Source: Pseudomonadota bacterium
GTDB taxonomy: Bacteria > Pseudomonadota > Alphaproteobacteria > Rickettsiales > SXRF01
Reading direction: 5' to 3'
Length of the DNA stretch: 55,149 nt
Assembly (NCBI GenBank): GCA_963205245.1
Contig: CAUJIB010000002.1
Location: forward strand, 1 to 55,149
Shown here: positions 9,183 through 19,949 of the stretch, one piece after another
Position numbering within the stretch: position 1 is the stretch's first letter
Layout: every line of letters begins with the position of its first letter
Notes under the pieces: model-generated
Databases searched by the model: none
Told to the model about the DNA's origin: nothing
Seen by the model: only the letters and a program-made list of their open reading frames with translations
Translations under genes and position numbers: made by a program

Positions 9183-9308
9183 AAACGTAATATAATTTAG
9201 GTAGTTATTCTAATAATTCTTACATTCTATCAAGAATGTTATAATGTTTATATTAAGATATTATGACAAAATTATTACAGTTATAAATCAATATGTTGCA
9301 CCTAAAAA

Positions 9309-11507
9309 TCAGGCAATTTCTACAAAATCAGCAAGTAGTTTCTTTTGTCCTGCCTTATCAAAGCTGATTTCCAGAGAATTTCCATTTGCTGCAAGGACAT
9401 AGCCATAGCCGAATTTCTGATGGAAAATGCGCTTTCCTTTTTTGAATTTGCTTTCAGGCTCTGGAGTATGTGTGGCGGGTGGGCGGTGAGAAGCTAAAAT
9501 ACCAGCTACTTCATCTCCCCAATTTTTGAAGGATTGGCGGGCATTATTGACCATTCCACCGCCTAATTGTTCAATATTGTCATTTGGTATTTCACCAATA
9601 AAACGGGAAGGAATGCTGCTTTGCCATTGGTTGTAAATACGGCGGTTAGCAGCATAGGATATATAAAGTTTTTTACGGGCGCGGGTAATGCCTACATAAG
9701 CGAGTCGGCGTTCTTCTTCCAGTCCTTTTGCCCCTGATTCATCAATAGCACGCTGGTGCGGGAAAACACCTTCTTCCCAGCCGGGTAAAAATACTACGTC
9801 AAATTCCAGCCCTTTGGCAGCGTGCAGAGTCATCATACTTATCATATCGGTATTATTATCAGCATTGGCTGCTTCAGTAACAAGGCTTACATGCTCTAAA
9901 AAAGCGTTTATGCTTTCAAATTCACCTATAGCTCTGGTAAGTTCTTTTAAGTTTTCCAGCCTGCCCGCTGCTTCTGGCGTTTTTTCCTGTGCCCACATTT
10001 GCCTGTAGCCGCTTTCTTCTAACATTAATTCAGTAACTTCAGCTAGTGAAAGGGTAGAAAGCTGTGTGCGCCAGCGTTCGCAATCAGTGATAAATTTATC
10101 CAGAGATTGCCCTAGTTTACCCTTAATCAATCCGCTTTTTAGCAGGTGATGAGTTGCATTATAGAGGGAAGTATTTAATGAGCGCGCTGTTGAGTGTAGT
10201 TGCTGCATAGTAGCTTGCCCGATACCACGTTTAGGAGTGTTGATAATACGTTCAAAAGCAAGGTCATCCTGCGGAACAGCGATGACGCGCAGATAAGCAA
10301 TCGCATCACGGATTTCTGCCCTTTCATAGAAACGTAGTCCGCCAATTACCCGATATGGCACACCAAGTGTCAGGAAGCGTTCTTCAAAAGCACGGGTCTG
10401 GAAACCGGCGCGTACTAAAATTGCCATATCTTTCAGGGATATTTTTTTACGTTGTAAATCCTCTACTTCTTCACCGACAAAACGTGCTTCTTCACCTTCA
10501 TCCCATGTTGATTTAAGCCGTATTTTTTCTCCATCTTTTACCGGTGTCCACAAAGTTTTGCCTAGTCTTCCATGATTATTAGCAATTACTGCACTGGCTG
10601 CTGCCAGAATATGCGGGGTAGATCGGTAATTACATTCAAGGCGTATTATTTTTGCATCCGGATAGTCTTTTTCAAAACGTAGGATATTACCAACTTCTGC
10701 ACCGCGCCAGCTATAAATTGACTGATCATCATCACCCACGCAGCAGATATTTTTATGGTAGCTGGCAAGCAGTCGTAACCATAGATATTGTGCTATGTTA
10801 GTGTCCTGATATTCATCTACCAGAATATATTTGAAACGGCTGGCAAATTCGCGCAGCACTTCGGGGTAACTGGTAAAAAGCGTCAGCATATGTAGTATTA
10901 AATCACCAAAATCAGTGGCATTTAAGCTCTTTAGGCGTTTTTGATAAAGCTTGTATACATTGAGGGCATGGCCGCTCGCCGCCTGTAGGTCTTGTGCATT
11001 AATAACTTTATCTGGCGAAAGCCCTTGGTCTTTCCATTGTTGGATGATGGCAGAAAATAGCTTGGGCGGCAGGGATTTATCATCAATTTTTTGCTCGGCA
11101 AGAATGGCTTTAATCAGCCTTAGCTGGTCGTCAGTATCTAAAATTGTAAAGCTGGAGGTAAGACCAAGTTTTTCAGCGTGGCGGCGAATTACTTTTGCGC
11201 CTATAGAGTGGAATGTTCCTTGCCATAGTGATTGTGATGCGCCAGTAAGATGGTTTACCCGTTCAGCCATTTCCTTGGCTGCTTTATTGGTAAAAGTAAC
11301 GGCTAGAATTTCACCGGCATAAGCAAGGCGGTTCGTAAGGATATAGGCAATGCGTGTGGTAAGGACGCGGGTTTTACCGGTTCCAGCACCAGCCAGTACC
11401 AGAACCGCACCTTGAGTGGTTTCTACAGCCTCGCGTTGCTCTTGGTTAAGTGTAGACGTAAGCATATTATCAGATGATGGTGTTATGGTTTCAGAAATTG
11501 TAAACAT
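9309..11507 (-). CDS. uvrD: UvrD/PcrA-type superfamily 1 DNA helicase
   Basis: This ATP-dependent 3'-5' helicase acts in nucleotide excision and mismatch repair and in clearing RecA or stalled polymerase. The 732 residues show the SF1A motifs in order: LNQEQREAV (Q motif), LAGAGTGKT (Walker A), VTFTNKAAKEM, ILVDEYQDTN (motif II), GDDDQSIYSWRGA (motif III), LECNYRS, MTLHAAKGLEFD and EEERRLAYVGITRARK. The C-terminal FKKGKRIFHQKFGYGYV tail is PcrA-like and resembles the RNA-polymerase-binding Tudor region. The start may instead be the Met 14 codons downstream. Length is normal. Confidence 0.95.
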   Translation of the reverse strand: MFTISETITPSSDNMLTSTLNQEQREAVETTQGAVLVLAGAGTGKTRVLTTRIAYILTNRLAYAGEILAVTFTNKAAKEMAERVNHLTGASQSLWQGTFHSIGAKVIRRHAEKLGLTSSFTILDTDDQLRLIKAILAEQKIDDKSLPPKLFSAIIQQWKDQGLSPDKVINAQDLQAASGHALNVYKLYQKRLKSLNATDFGDLILHMLTLFTSYPEVLREFASRFKYILVDEYQDTNIAQYLWLRLLASYHKNICCVGDDDQSIYSWRGAEVGNILRFEKDYPDAKIIRLECNYRSTPHILAAASAVIANNHGRLGKTLWTPVKDGEKIRLKSTWDEGEEARFVGEEVEDLQRKKISLKDMAILVRAGFQTRAFEERFLTLGVPYRVIGGLRFYERAEIRDAIAYLRVIAVPQDDLAFERIINTPKRGIGQATMQQLHSTARSLNTSLYNATHHLLKSGLIKGKLGQSLDKFITDCERWRTQLSTLSLAEVTELMLEESGYRQMWAQEKTPEAAGRLENLKELTRAIGEFESINAFLEHVSLVTEAANADNNTDMISMMTLHAAKGLEFDVVFLPGWEEGVFPHQRAIDESGAKGLEEERRLAYVGITRARKKLYISYAANRRIYNQWQSSIPSRFIGEIPNDNIEQLGGGMVNNARQSFKNWGDEVAGILASHRPPATHTPEPESKFKKGKRIFHQKFGYGYVLAANGNSLEISFDKAGQKKLLADFVEIA

Positions 11508-11546
11508 AGTGCCTTATTGATGATTTATATTCATCTTATTAAATTA

Positions 11547-12215
11547 TTAAAAATCAGGGTTGTCATAATAAGCAGGTGGTCGTACTCCACGTACACGTTC
11601 TGCTAAAATACAGCGCATACTAGGGCGCGATTTCATCAGCGCATACCAGTTTTGTGCCATTTTGTTATATTCCCAAGGTATATCACCTAGGTAGTCCAGC
11701 GCAGAAATGTGGGATGCGGCGGCTAAATCAGCCAATGTAAGGGTGTCGCCAGCCAGAAAATACCGTTCGGAAGCAAGATAACCAATGTAATCCAGATGAT
11801 AGAGCATGCTTTGTTTGCCTATGCGTATTGTCTCTGAATTAGGTGCTCCATAACCAAAATAATGCTTAAATGTCTTCTCAAACAATATATTTTTTGTAAC
11901 TTCATAATCAAATTTATGGTCAAACCAGTCAATCAGTCGTCTAACTTCTGCCCTTTGGGCTAAAGTTTCTCCCAGCAGGCAATTTTGTGGATAGGCTTCT
12001 TCCAGATATTCCCCTATAGCATACGCTCCTGAGATAACTGTACCATTTTCTTCCACAAGGACAGGTACTTCACCGGCGGGATTAAGGGCAAAAAAATCTA
12101 AATTCTTATCCCATGGATTTTCCTGTACCAGCTCAAAATTTAAGCTTTTCTCTCTCATTATCATTCTGATTTTACGGCAGAAAGGAGATAGGTGTGTGTG
12201 ATAAAGTAATCGCAT
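11547..12215 (-). CDS. Glutathione S-transferase family protein
   Basis: The 222-residue protein opens with a thioredoxin-like GST N-terminal domain: LLYHTHLSPFCRKIRMIM, NPAGEVPVLVEENG and a YAIGEYLEE glutathione-binding region. An all-helical C-terminal domain contains FLAGDTLTLADLAAASH. The Ser-Pro-Phe-Cys at residues 10-13 places the expected catalytic Ser/Cys near the thiol. Such alphaproteobacterial GSTs are usually stress or detoxification proteins of unknown substrate. It lies 39 bases upstream of uvrD on the same strand and may share its transcript. Confidence 0.9.
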   Translation of the reverse strand: MRLLYHTHLSPFCRKIRMIMREKSLNFELVQENPWDKNLDFFALNPAGEVPVLVEENGTVISGAYAIGEYLEEAYPQNCLLGETLAQRAEVRRLIDWFDHKFDYEVTKNILFEKTFKHYFGYGAPNSETIRIGKQSMLYHLDYIGYLASERYFLAGDTLTLADLAAASHISALDYLGDIPWEYNKMAQNWYALMKSRPSMRCILAERVRGVRPPAYYDNPDF

Positions 12216-12310
12216 GTTCCAAGTTAAAAATAATGATGATTTTGTTATATTGAAATATCCTACCTGATTCCACAGTAAAAATCAGCTAAAGTAAAAGTGT
12301 TTTTTTACCC

Positions 12311-12319
12311 TGTGTATAA
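12311..12319 (-). promoter_or_regulatory. DnaA box
   Basis: TGTGTATAA on the plus strand is the exact complement of the TTATNCACA consensus. It lies in the AT-rich gap upstream of rpsT and of the dnaA gene. It may serve autoregulation of dnaA or origin function. A single 9-mer can occur by chance, and I found no second exact copy in the gap. Confidence 0.4.
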
Positions 12320-12449
12320 CTTTTTCAATATATTACCTTAAATAGAATATATGATATGATTTTTATTATAGCCACTTTGTTTTTTTATTTTTATAAAACA
12401 ATCTATTATAATATTTTGTAATAAAATACCGTTTCGTGATGAATTGCTC

Positions 12450-12478
12450 TTGACGAATATAAAAAACGTGACTAAATT
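12450..12478 (+). promoter_or_regulatory. Predicted promoter of rpsT
   Basis: A -35 TTGACG at 12450-12455 and a -10 TAAATT at 12473-12478 are separated by 17 bases, ideal for sigma70. Transcription would start near 12485, 120 bases before the rpsT ATG, at the foot of a hairpin. The same -35/17/TAAATT layout occurs before rplM. Confidence 0.6.
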
Positions 12479-12485
12479 GCAAATC

Positions 12486-12505
12486 CCCCAGAGCAATATC
12501 TGGGG
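12486..12505 (+). promoter_or_regulatory. Hairpin at the 5' end of the rpsT leader
   Basis: CCCCAGA (12486-12492) pairs perfectly with TCTGGGG (12499-12505) over a six-base loop. It begins at the predicted transcription start and could stabilise the leader or take part in S20 autoregulation. It lacks a T tract, so it is not a plain terminator. Confidence 0.4.
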
Positions 12506-12602
12506 TGTCTTGAAACCCTAAAAATTAATAAGATAATTATTAGTAAGGATGGGTTTTTAAGGTATTTGATAATAATTAACTTTTAATAACGGATAAAAAT
12601 TC

Positions 12603-12869
12603 ATGGCTAATCATAAGTCAGCAGAAAAGAGAATACGTCAAACTGAAACTCGTACTGAGGTGAACCGCGCTCGTATAAGTCGTATTCGTACCTTCTTGAA
12701 AAAGGTTGAAACCGCTATTGCTGACGGCAAAAAAAATGATGCGCAGCAAGCTTTGAGAGAAGCGCAACCAGAATTAATGCGCGGAGTTAGTAAAGGTGTC
12801 GTAAAGAAAGCTACAGCTTCTCGTAAGCTTAGCAGATTGTCTGCTCGTATTAAGAATATAGCTGCGTAA
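12603..12869 (+). CDS. rpsT: 30S ribosomal protein S20
   Basis: S20 (bS20) binds 16S rRNA early in small-subunit assembly. The 88 residues begin [17 protein letters not shown] and keep the two-helix Lys/Arg-rich pattern, ending [13 protein letters not shown]. Length is normal. It sits upstream of dnaA, an arrangement common in alphaproteobacteria. Its own promoter and a structured leader lie in the 120 bases upstream. Confidence 0.97.
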   Translation: MANHKSAEKRIRQTETRTEVNRARISRIRTFLKKVETAIADGKKNDAQQALREAQPELMRGVSKGVVKKATASRKLSRLSARIKNIAA

Positions 12870-12903
12870 GTCCTGAAAGTATCATTGTTTCTAGTTAAAT
12901 AAA

Positions 12904-12921
12904 CCACCGGCAAACAGGTGG
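12904..12921 (+). other. Short GC-rich hairpin after rpsT
   Basis: CCACC (12904-12908) pairs with GGTGG (12917-12921) around an eight-base loop between rpsT and the rhodanese gene. There is no T tract. It might attenuate transcription towards dnaA or protect the rpsT mRNA end. The stem is short and the call is weak. Confidence 0.25.
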
Positions 12922-12961
12922 ACGCTCTAACTTTGTCTAATTCAACGGGTGATGGTAGTAT

Positions 12962-13468
12962 ATGGCATTTGGTAATAGCATGGCTAAACCGTCTTGCGAC
13001 AATGATTTGCAAGCTCTTTCTGGCAAGGCTGCGCAAAATAGGATTTCTGATCTTGAATATGCTGGCGAAGTGTCCCCTAGAGATGCTTTTTATTATATTA
13101 AGGAAAATCATGCAGTAATTGTTGATGTACGTACCGCTCCTGAATGGCAATTTGTTGGTGTTCCTGATTTATCAGATACCAAGGGTAATCTTCTTAATTT
13201 ATCTTGGAAAATTTATCCTACATTTGCGTATAATCCTAAATTTATTAGTGATTTAACGGCGGATCCTTCTGTTACTCAGGATACGCCTTTGTTTTTCTTG
13301 TGCCGTTCCGGAGGGCGTTCTCTAGATGCTGCAGTGGCATTAACTGCTGCCGGTTATCATTATTGTTTTAACATAACTGGAGGTTTTGAAGGTGATGTTG
13401 ATGTAAATGGGCATCGTAGTATGGCGAATGGTTGGAAATGTGACAATTTACCATGGGTGCAGGGATAA
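12962..13468 (+). CDS. Rhodanese-like sulfurtransferase
   Basis: The 168-residue protein carries one rhodanese domain (about 36-165). It has VSPRDAFYYI, VIVDVRTAPEW (the CH2A-type start), the active-site loop FLCRSGGRS with persulfide Cys114, and AGYHYCFNITGGFEGD. Single-domain rhodaneses transfer sulfur from thiosulfate or a persulfide donor; the true substrate is unknown. A rhodanese of this type commonly sits next to dnaA in alphaproteobacteria. Its TAA overlaps the chosen dnaA ATG (TAATG). An alternative start is the Met six codons later. Confidence 0.9.
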   Translation: MAFGNSMAKPSCDNDLQALSGKAAQNRISDLEYAGEVSPRDAFYYIKENHAVIVDVRTAPEWQFVGVPDLSDTKGNLLNLSWKIYPTFAYNPKFISDLTADPSVTQDTPLFFLCRSGGRSLDAAVALTAAGYHYCFNITGGFEGDVDVNGHRSMANGWKCDNLPWVQG

Positions 13469-14907
13469 TGGATATGGGATTGCCACAATATTTACAGAAT
13501 GAAACCATGGATGATTTGCTTGCCGCGGCGTGGCAGCGTGTAAGTAATAAATTGAGTATTCGTTTTGGTGATGCAGTGTTTCGTAGTTGGCTTAAACCGC
13601 TTTTATTTGCTGGAAGCGCAGCCAGCAATATAAAAATAAGTGTTCCAACCCGTTTTATGCGGGAGTGGATAAACAAGAATTATATAGACGATATTCGTAC
13701 CTTATGGGAGGCGGAGGCAGTTTCAGAAGGATACGCAATAGAATTGGTAATAGCTGATTCTACAGTAAATAAAGAGCCAATTGCTCAACCGCAGCAAGGT
13801 AATATAATTACTGCGCAGAACTGGCAGGCAGATCAGGCTACATTAGAAGCCGCACCGCTTGATATTGACGTTCAAATGGGTGCACCGCTTGATCCACGCT
13901 ATACATTTGAAAATTTTGTAGTTGGGAAACCCAATGAATTGGCTCATGCTGCGGCTAGGAGAGTAGCAGAAACATCAAATATTGTGCAGGGCTGTAACCC
14001 GTTATTTCTATATGGCGGCGTTGGCCTTGGCAAAACACACCTTATGAATGCTATTGCATGGCATATCCGCAAAAACAGCCCTGAACGCAGGGTGCTTTAT
14101 TTATCAGCGGAAAAATTCATGTATCAGTTTATCCGTGCGTTGCGCTTTAAGGAAGCTCTGGCATTTAAGGAGCATTTCCGTTCAGTTGATGTGTTGATGA
14201 TTGACGATGTACAATTTATCAGTGGTAAGGATTCAACGCAGGAAGAATTTTTTCATACTTTTAATGCGTTGGTGGATCAGAATAAACAGCTTGTTATTAC
14301 AGGGGATCGCTCACCTTCTGATTTGGAAGGAATAGAAGAGCGTGTCCGCTCGCGCCTTGGCTGGGGGTTGGTTGCTGATATTCATAGCACCAGCTATGAA
14401 CTAAGGCTTGGAATTTTGCAGTCTAAAATTGAGCAGATGTCAAATGCCTCAATTCCACAAAAGGTCGTGGAGTTTCTTGCCCATAAAATCACCTCTAACG
14501 TTCGTGAATTGGAGGGTGCTCTTAACCGCGTGGTCGCACATGCCACACTGGTTGGACGCCCGATTACACTGGAAACTACGCAGGAGGTATTGCATGATTT
14601 ACTTAGGGCGAATGATCGTCGTATTTCTATAGAAGATATTCAAAAGCAGGTGGCGAGTCATTATAACGTCAAAGTTTCTGATATGCACTCGGCAAGGCGT
14701 GCTCGTCAGGTTGCTCGACCGCGTCAGGTGGCTATGTATCTTTCTAAAAAATTTACCAGCAAAAGTTTGCCTGAAATTGGTCGACGTTTCGGCGGAAAAG
14801 ATCATACGACTGTTATGCATGCGGTAAAAAAAGTAGAGGAACTAATAAGTACAGATCACGAATTCTCACAGGATTTAGAGATGCTAAGCCGCCTGTTGCA
14901 AAGTTAA
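13468..14907 (+). CDS. dnaA: Chromosomal replication initiator DnaA
   Basis: DnaA opens oriC and loads the replicative helicase. From the ATG at 13468 the protein has 479 residues. Domain I covers the first 90 residues and a linker follows. The AAA+ core has Walker A GGVGLGKTHLMN, Walker B VLMIDDVQFI and ELEGALNRV. Domain IV carries the DnaA-box reader ARRARQVARPRQVAMYL and the signature GGKDHTTVMHAVKKVEEL. Upstream ATGs in the same frame at 13453 exist, but 13468 overlaps the rhodanese stop and follows CAGGGA, so it is preferred. It is followed at 51 bases by dnaN. Confidence 0.97.
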   Translation: MDMGLPQYLQNETMDDLLAAAWQRVSNKLSIRFGDAVFRSWLKPLLFAGSAASNIKISVPTRFMREWINKNYIDDIRTLWEAEAVSEGYAIELVIADSTVNKEPIAQPQQGNIITAQNWQADQATLEAAPLDIDVQMGAPLDPRYTFENFVVGKPNELAHAAARRVAETSNIVQGCNPLFLYGGVGLGKTHLMNAIAWHIRKNSPERRVLYLSAEKFMYQFIRALRFKEALAFKEHFRSVDVLMIDDVQFISGKDSTQEEFFHTFNALVDQNKQLVITGDRSPSDLEGIEERVRSRLGWGLVADIHSTSYELRLGILQSKIEQMSNASIPQKVVEFLAHKITSNVRELEGALNRVVAHATLVGRPITLETTQEVLHDLLRANDRRISIEDIQKQVASHYNVKVSDMHSARRARQVARPRQVAMYLSKKFTSKSLPEIGRRFGGKDHTTVMHAVKKVEELISTDHEFSQDLEMLSRLLQS

Positions 14908-14958
14908 TTTTCGCTGTTATAGTCAGCACGTCATCAACTTTTAATGGTAAGAAAAATT

Positions 14959-16074
14959 ATGCAGATTGTTATTGAACGCGCTAGTTTACTTAAGAGCTTA
15001 AGCCATGTGCAGTCAGTTGTTGAAAAACGCGGGACGATTGCTGTTTTATCAAATATTAAAATTGATGCCAAAGGTAGCGAGGTAGCACTTACTGCAACTG
15101 ATATGGATATAGCAATTGTAGAAAAAATCTCTGCCACTGTCAGTAAATCAGGTTCCACTACTTTACCAGCTCATACTTTTTATGATATTGTGCGCAAGCT
15201 CCCTGAAGGCACGCAAATTGAAATGACCAGTAGCGATGATGGCAGTAAAATTTCAATTCGTGCTGGGCAGTCACGGTTTTCATTGGCTTGCCTTCCTGTT
15301 GATGATTTTCCAGTGATGGCAGAAGGTGAATTCAGCCATAATTTCATACTTAAATCAGCAGAATGTATGGCACTTATCCAAAAACCTAGCTTTGCTATTT
15401 CTACGGAAGAAACACGTTATTATTTGAACGGTATTTATTTGCATGTGTCTGGAGAAGGTGAGGGTAAAATTTTACGTGCTGTAGCAACGGATGGTCATCG
15501 CCTTGCCCGTATAGAAGTGGCTCTTCCTGCCGGAGCAGATGGAATGTCAGGCGTAATTGTACCGCGCAAAGCTATTCAGGAATTGCGTAAAATATTAGAA
15601 ACCGGTGAAGGTGACGTAGCAGTTTCTTTATCTGAAACTAAAATCCGCTTTGTTTATGGAGATGCGGTTTTGGTATCCAAGCTCATTGATGGAAATTTTC
15701 CTGATTACGAGCGCGTTATTCCAGCTGCCAATGATAAACTTATGGAAGTTGATTGTAAGCTATTTAAGGATGCGGTGGATCGTGTATCGGTTATTTCATC
15801 GGAAAAATCACGGGCGATTAAACTGCAACTTGAAAACGGTAAACTCACTCTTTCTGCAGGCTCTGGCGATCAGGTGGCATCAGAAGAAATTGATATAACT
15901 TATTCTTCTTCAGCAATTGAGATTGGTTTTAATTCCCGCTATTTGCTGGAAATGATGACGCAAATAGAAGGTGATACCGCACAATTTCTGTTTAATGACA
16001 GTAATTCTCCTGCCCTTGTGCGCGATACAGCTGATGTAGGGGCTTTATACGTTATCATGCCGATGAGAGTGTGA
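14959..16074 (+). CDS. dnaN: DNA polymerase III sliding clamp (beta subunit)
   Basis: The beta clamp encircles DNA and tethers polymerase III. From ATG 14959 it has 371 residues, starting MQIVIERASLLKSLSHVQSV like other alphaproteobacterial clamps. Three repeated clamp domains follow, with ATDGHRLARIE, LIDGNFPDYERVIP and the C-terminal YVIMPMRV that forms the partner-binding groove. An ATG five codons upstream would add residues not found in relatives. Its TGA overlaps the recF ATG by one base. Confidence 0.96.
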   Translation: MQIVIERASLLKSLSHVQSVVEKRGTIAVLSNIKIDAKGSEVALTATDMDIAIVEKISATVSKSGSTTLPAHTFYDIVRKLPEGTQIEMTSSDDGSKISIRAGQSRFSLACLPVDDFPVMAEGEFSHNFILKSAECMALIQKPSFAISTEETRYYLNGIYLHVSGEGEGKILRAVATDGHRLARIEVALPAGADGMSGVIVPRKAIQELRKILETGEGDVAVSLSETKIRFVYGDAVLVSKLIDGNFPDYERVIPAANDKLMEVDCKLFKDAVDRVSVISSEKSRAIKLQLENGKLTLSAGSGDQVASEEIDITYSSSAIEIGFNSRYLLEMMTQIEGDTAQFLFNDSNSPALVRDTADVGALYVIMPMRV

Positions 16075-17297
16075 TGCTTCTCTGCCATCCCGAGTATAAC
16101 GAGGGATCTTTACAGAAAAATGCTACGATACCACATTCTGTTCGAGATGATGTAAAATATATTTCTCTCTCCTCGCTTACCTTGTCAAATTTCCGTAATT
16201 ATGAATATATCCGCATTGAGGTGACTCAGCAGCCGGTTGTCCTAACTGGTGAAAATGGAGCAGGGAAAACCAATATATTAGAAGCAATTTCATTGCTTAC
16301 AGTCGGGCGTGGCTTACGTCGTGCCAAGCTTTCCGAGATAGATAAACTATCACCAACCACTAACCAACAGCCAACAGCAAATTGCTGGGCAATTGCTGCT
16401 AATATTAATGGGCGCATGGGAGAGGTGAAAATCGGTACTGGTCGGGATAGCGAAAGTACAGAAAATGTAGATAAACGCATAGTAAAAATTGATGGAAAAA
16501 TAACTCGTGGGCAGTCGGATCTCGCCCGCCATATGTCGCTTATCTGGCTCACTCCGCAAATGGAGCAGCTATTTAGTGAAGGAGCGTCGGCAGGTCGTAA
16601 ATTTCTGGATAGGCTGGTGTTTAGTTTTGAAGCCGAGCATGCCTCTTATATCAATGAATATGAATATGCAATGCGTGAGCGCAATAAATTATTGCAATAT
16701 GGCAGGGCTGATATTGTTTGGCTTTCGGCCTTAGAGCAGAAAATGGCAGGCTGTGCTGTTGTTATAGCTATTTCCCGTCTTTCTACCTGCGAACATATTA
16801 ATCATACTGTTGCAGCATCGCCGCTTAGTTTCCCAAAGGCATATATTACTGTTTCAGGTTTCGTTGAAGATTTGCTGAAAAACGGAATTTCGGCACTAGA
16901 GGCAGAAAATACTTTAAGGGAAATTTTGGAATCCAGCAGGAATAGTGACGCAGCCTCAGGTAGAACCCTTACCGGTGTGCATAGAAGCGAGCTACGCGTA
17001 ATCCATTTAAGCAAAAATATGCAGGCAGAAAATTGCTCAATGGGAGAACAAAAGGCGATGATGCTCTCTATTGTATTGGCTCAAGCACGTGCTGGCGCAA
17101 GGTGGCACGGTGTAACCCCGATAATTTTATTGGATGAAGTAGCAGGGCATTTGGATGCACTAAAAAGGTCTGAATTATTTGAAGAAATTTGTAATACTGG
17201 CGCGCAGGTATGGATGACAGGGACAGATGCCTTATTATTTTCTGATTTACAAGGAAAAGCCCAGTTTTTTAAGATAGAGGAAGGTAAGATAAATTAA
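16074..17297 (+). CDS. recF: DNA replication and repair protein RecF
   Basis: RecF helps load RecA on gapped DNA with RecO and RecR. The SMC-like ABC ATPase signatures are present: SLTLSNFRNYE, GENGAGKTNILE (Walker A), a signature region SMGEQKAMMLSIVLAQA and IILLDEVAGHLD (Walker B). The protein has 407 residues; ordinary RecF starts a few residues before the LSNFRNYE motif. Here about 25 extra residues precede it, including HPEYNEGS and PHSVRDD, and they are encoded by a palindromic repeat (16086-16151). No in-frame ATG, GTG or TTG lies after the repeat, so the repeat seems to be translated. The start overlaps the dnaN stop (TGATG). Confidence 0.93.
   Translation: MLLCHPEYNEGSLQKNATIPHSVRDDVKYISLSSLTLSNFRNYEYIRIEVTQQPVVLTGENGAGKTNILEAISLLTVGRGLRRAKLSEIDKLSPTTNQQPTANCWAIAANINGRMGEVKIGTGRDSESTENVDKRIVKIDGKITRGQSDLARHMSLIWLTPQMEQLFSEGASAGRKFLDRLVFSFEAEHASYINEYEYAMRERNKLLQYGRADIVWLSALEQKMAGCAVVIAISRLSTCEHINHTVAASPLSFPKAYITVSGFVEDLLKNGISALEAENTLREILESSRNSDAASGRTLTGVHRSELRVIHLSKNMQAENCSMGEQKAMMLSIVLAQARAGARWHGVTPIILLDEVAGHLDALKRSELFEEICNTGAQVWMTGTDALLFSDLQGKAQFFKIEEGKIN
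16086..16151 (+). repeat. Imperfect palindromic element inside recF
   Basis: The arm CATCCCGAGTATAACGAGGG with following ATCT (16086-16109) is matched, with several mismatches, by the reverse complement of 16128-16151. It belongs by sequence to the widespread CATCCCGAG...CGAGGGATC palindromic repeat type. The reading frame of recF runs straight through it. This is like the Rickettsia palindromic elements that insert in frame into genes. Confidence 0.65.
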
Positions 17298-17405
17298 GCA
17301 TAATTTTTGCTGTAATTTATACTAAAAAACCAAGAAAATGCTTTTATTAATCTCCTGTTCTGCTACAAATCTTAGCAGCAAAAATAAACTGTAAAACGGT
17401 AGTAA

Positions 17406-19829
<2,424 letters not shown>

Positions 19830-19848
19830 TAATGTTAATTTAGATTCG

Positions 19849-19933
19849 TCATTGCGAGCAGGCAATGGTTTACGAAGCAATCCAGAAATTAAACACACAG
19901 AAAAAATGGATTGCTTCGCTGCGTTCGCAATGA
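19849..19933. repeat. Dispersed palindromic repeat between gyrB and the CinA-type gene
   Basis: TCATTGCGA at 19849-19857 pairs with TCGCAATGA at 19925-19933. CGAAGCAATCCA at 19873-19884 pairs with TGGATTGCTTCG at 19907-19918. The arms differ by an internal insertion on the left. A second copy lies at 38124-38210. The sequence type is found dispersed in many low-GC alphaproteobacterial and gammaproteobacterial intracellular genomes. Lying between convergent genes it can also act as a two-way terminator. Confidence 0.8.
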
Positions 19934-19949
19934 CCGTTTTTGTCATCCG

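Larger units (their letters stand above)
12216..12602. other. 387-bp AT-rich intergenic region before rpsT
   Basis: This divergent gap between the GST gene and rpsT carries no open frame that looks coding. It contains one perfect DnaA box, a long A/T-only-rich stretch at about 12321-12425, a good sigma70-type promoter and a GC-rich hairpin at the start of the predicted rpsT leader, each listed separately. Together with the dnaA-dnaN-recF-gyrB genes downstream it is a possible origin-proximal region, but only one exact DnaA box is visible, so an origin is not established. Confidence 0.5.

Noticed and set aside
9222..9239. Hairpin ACATTCT/AGAATGT as terminator of uvrD
   Set aside because: No T tract follows on the minus strand and the stem is only seven A/T-rich pairs.
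12638..13150. 170-codon open frame on the minus strand
   Set aside because: It lies opposite rpsT and the rhodanese gene, has no ribosome site and no recognisable domain.
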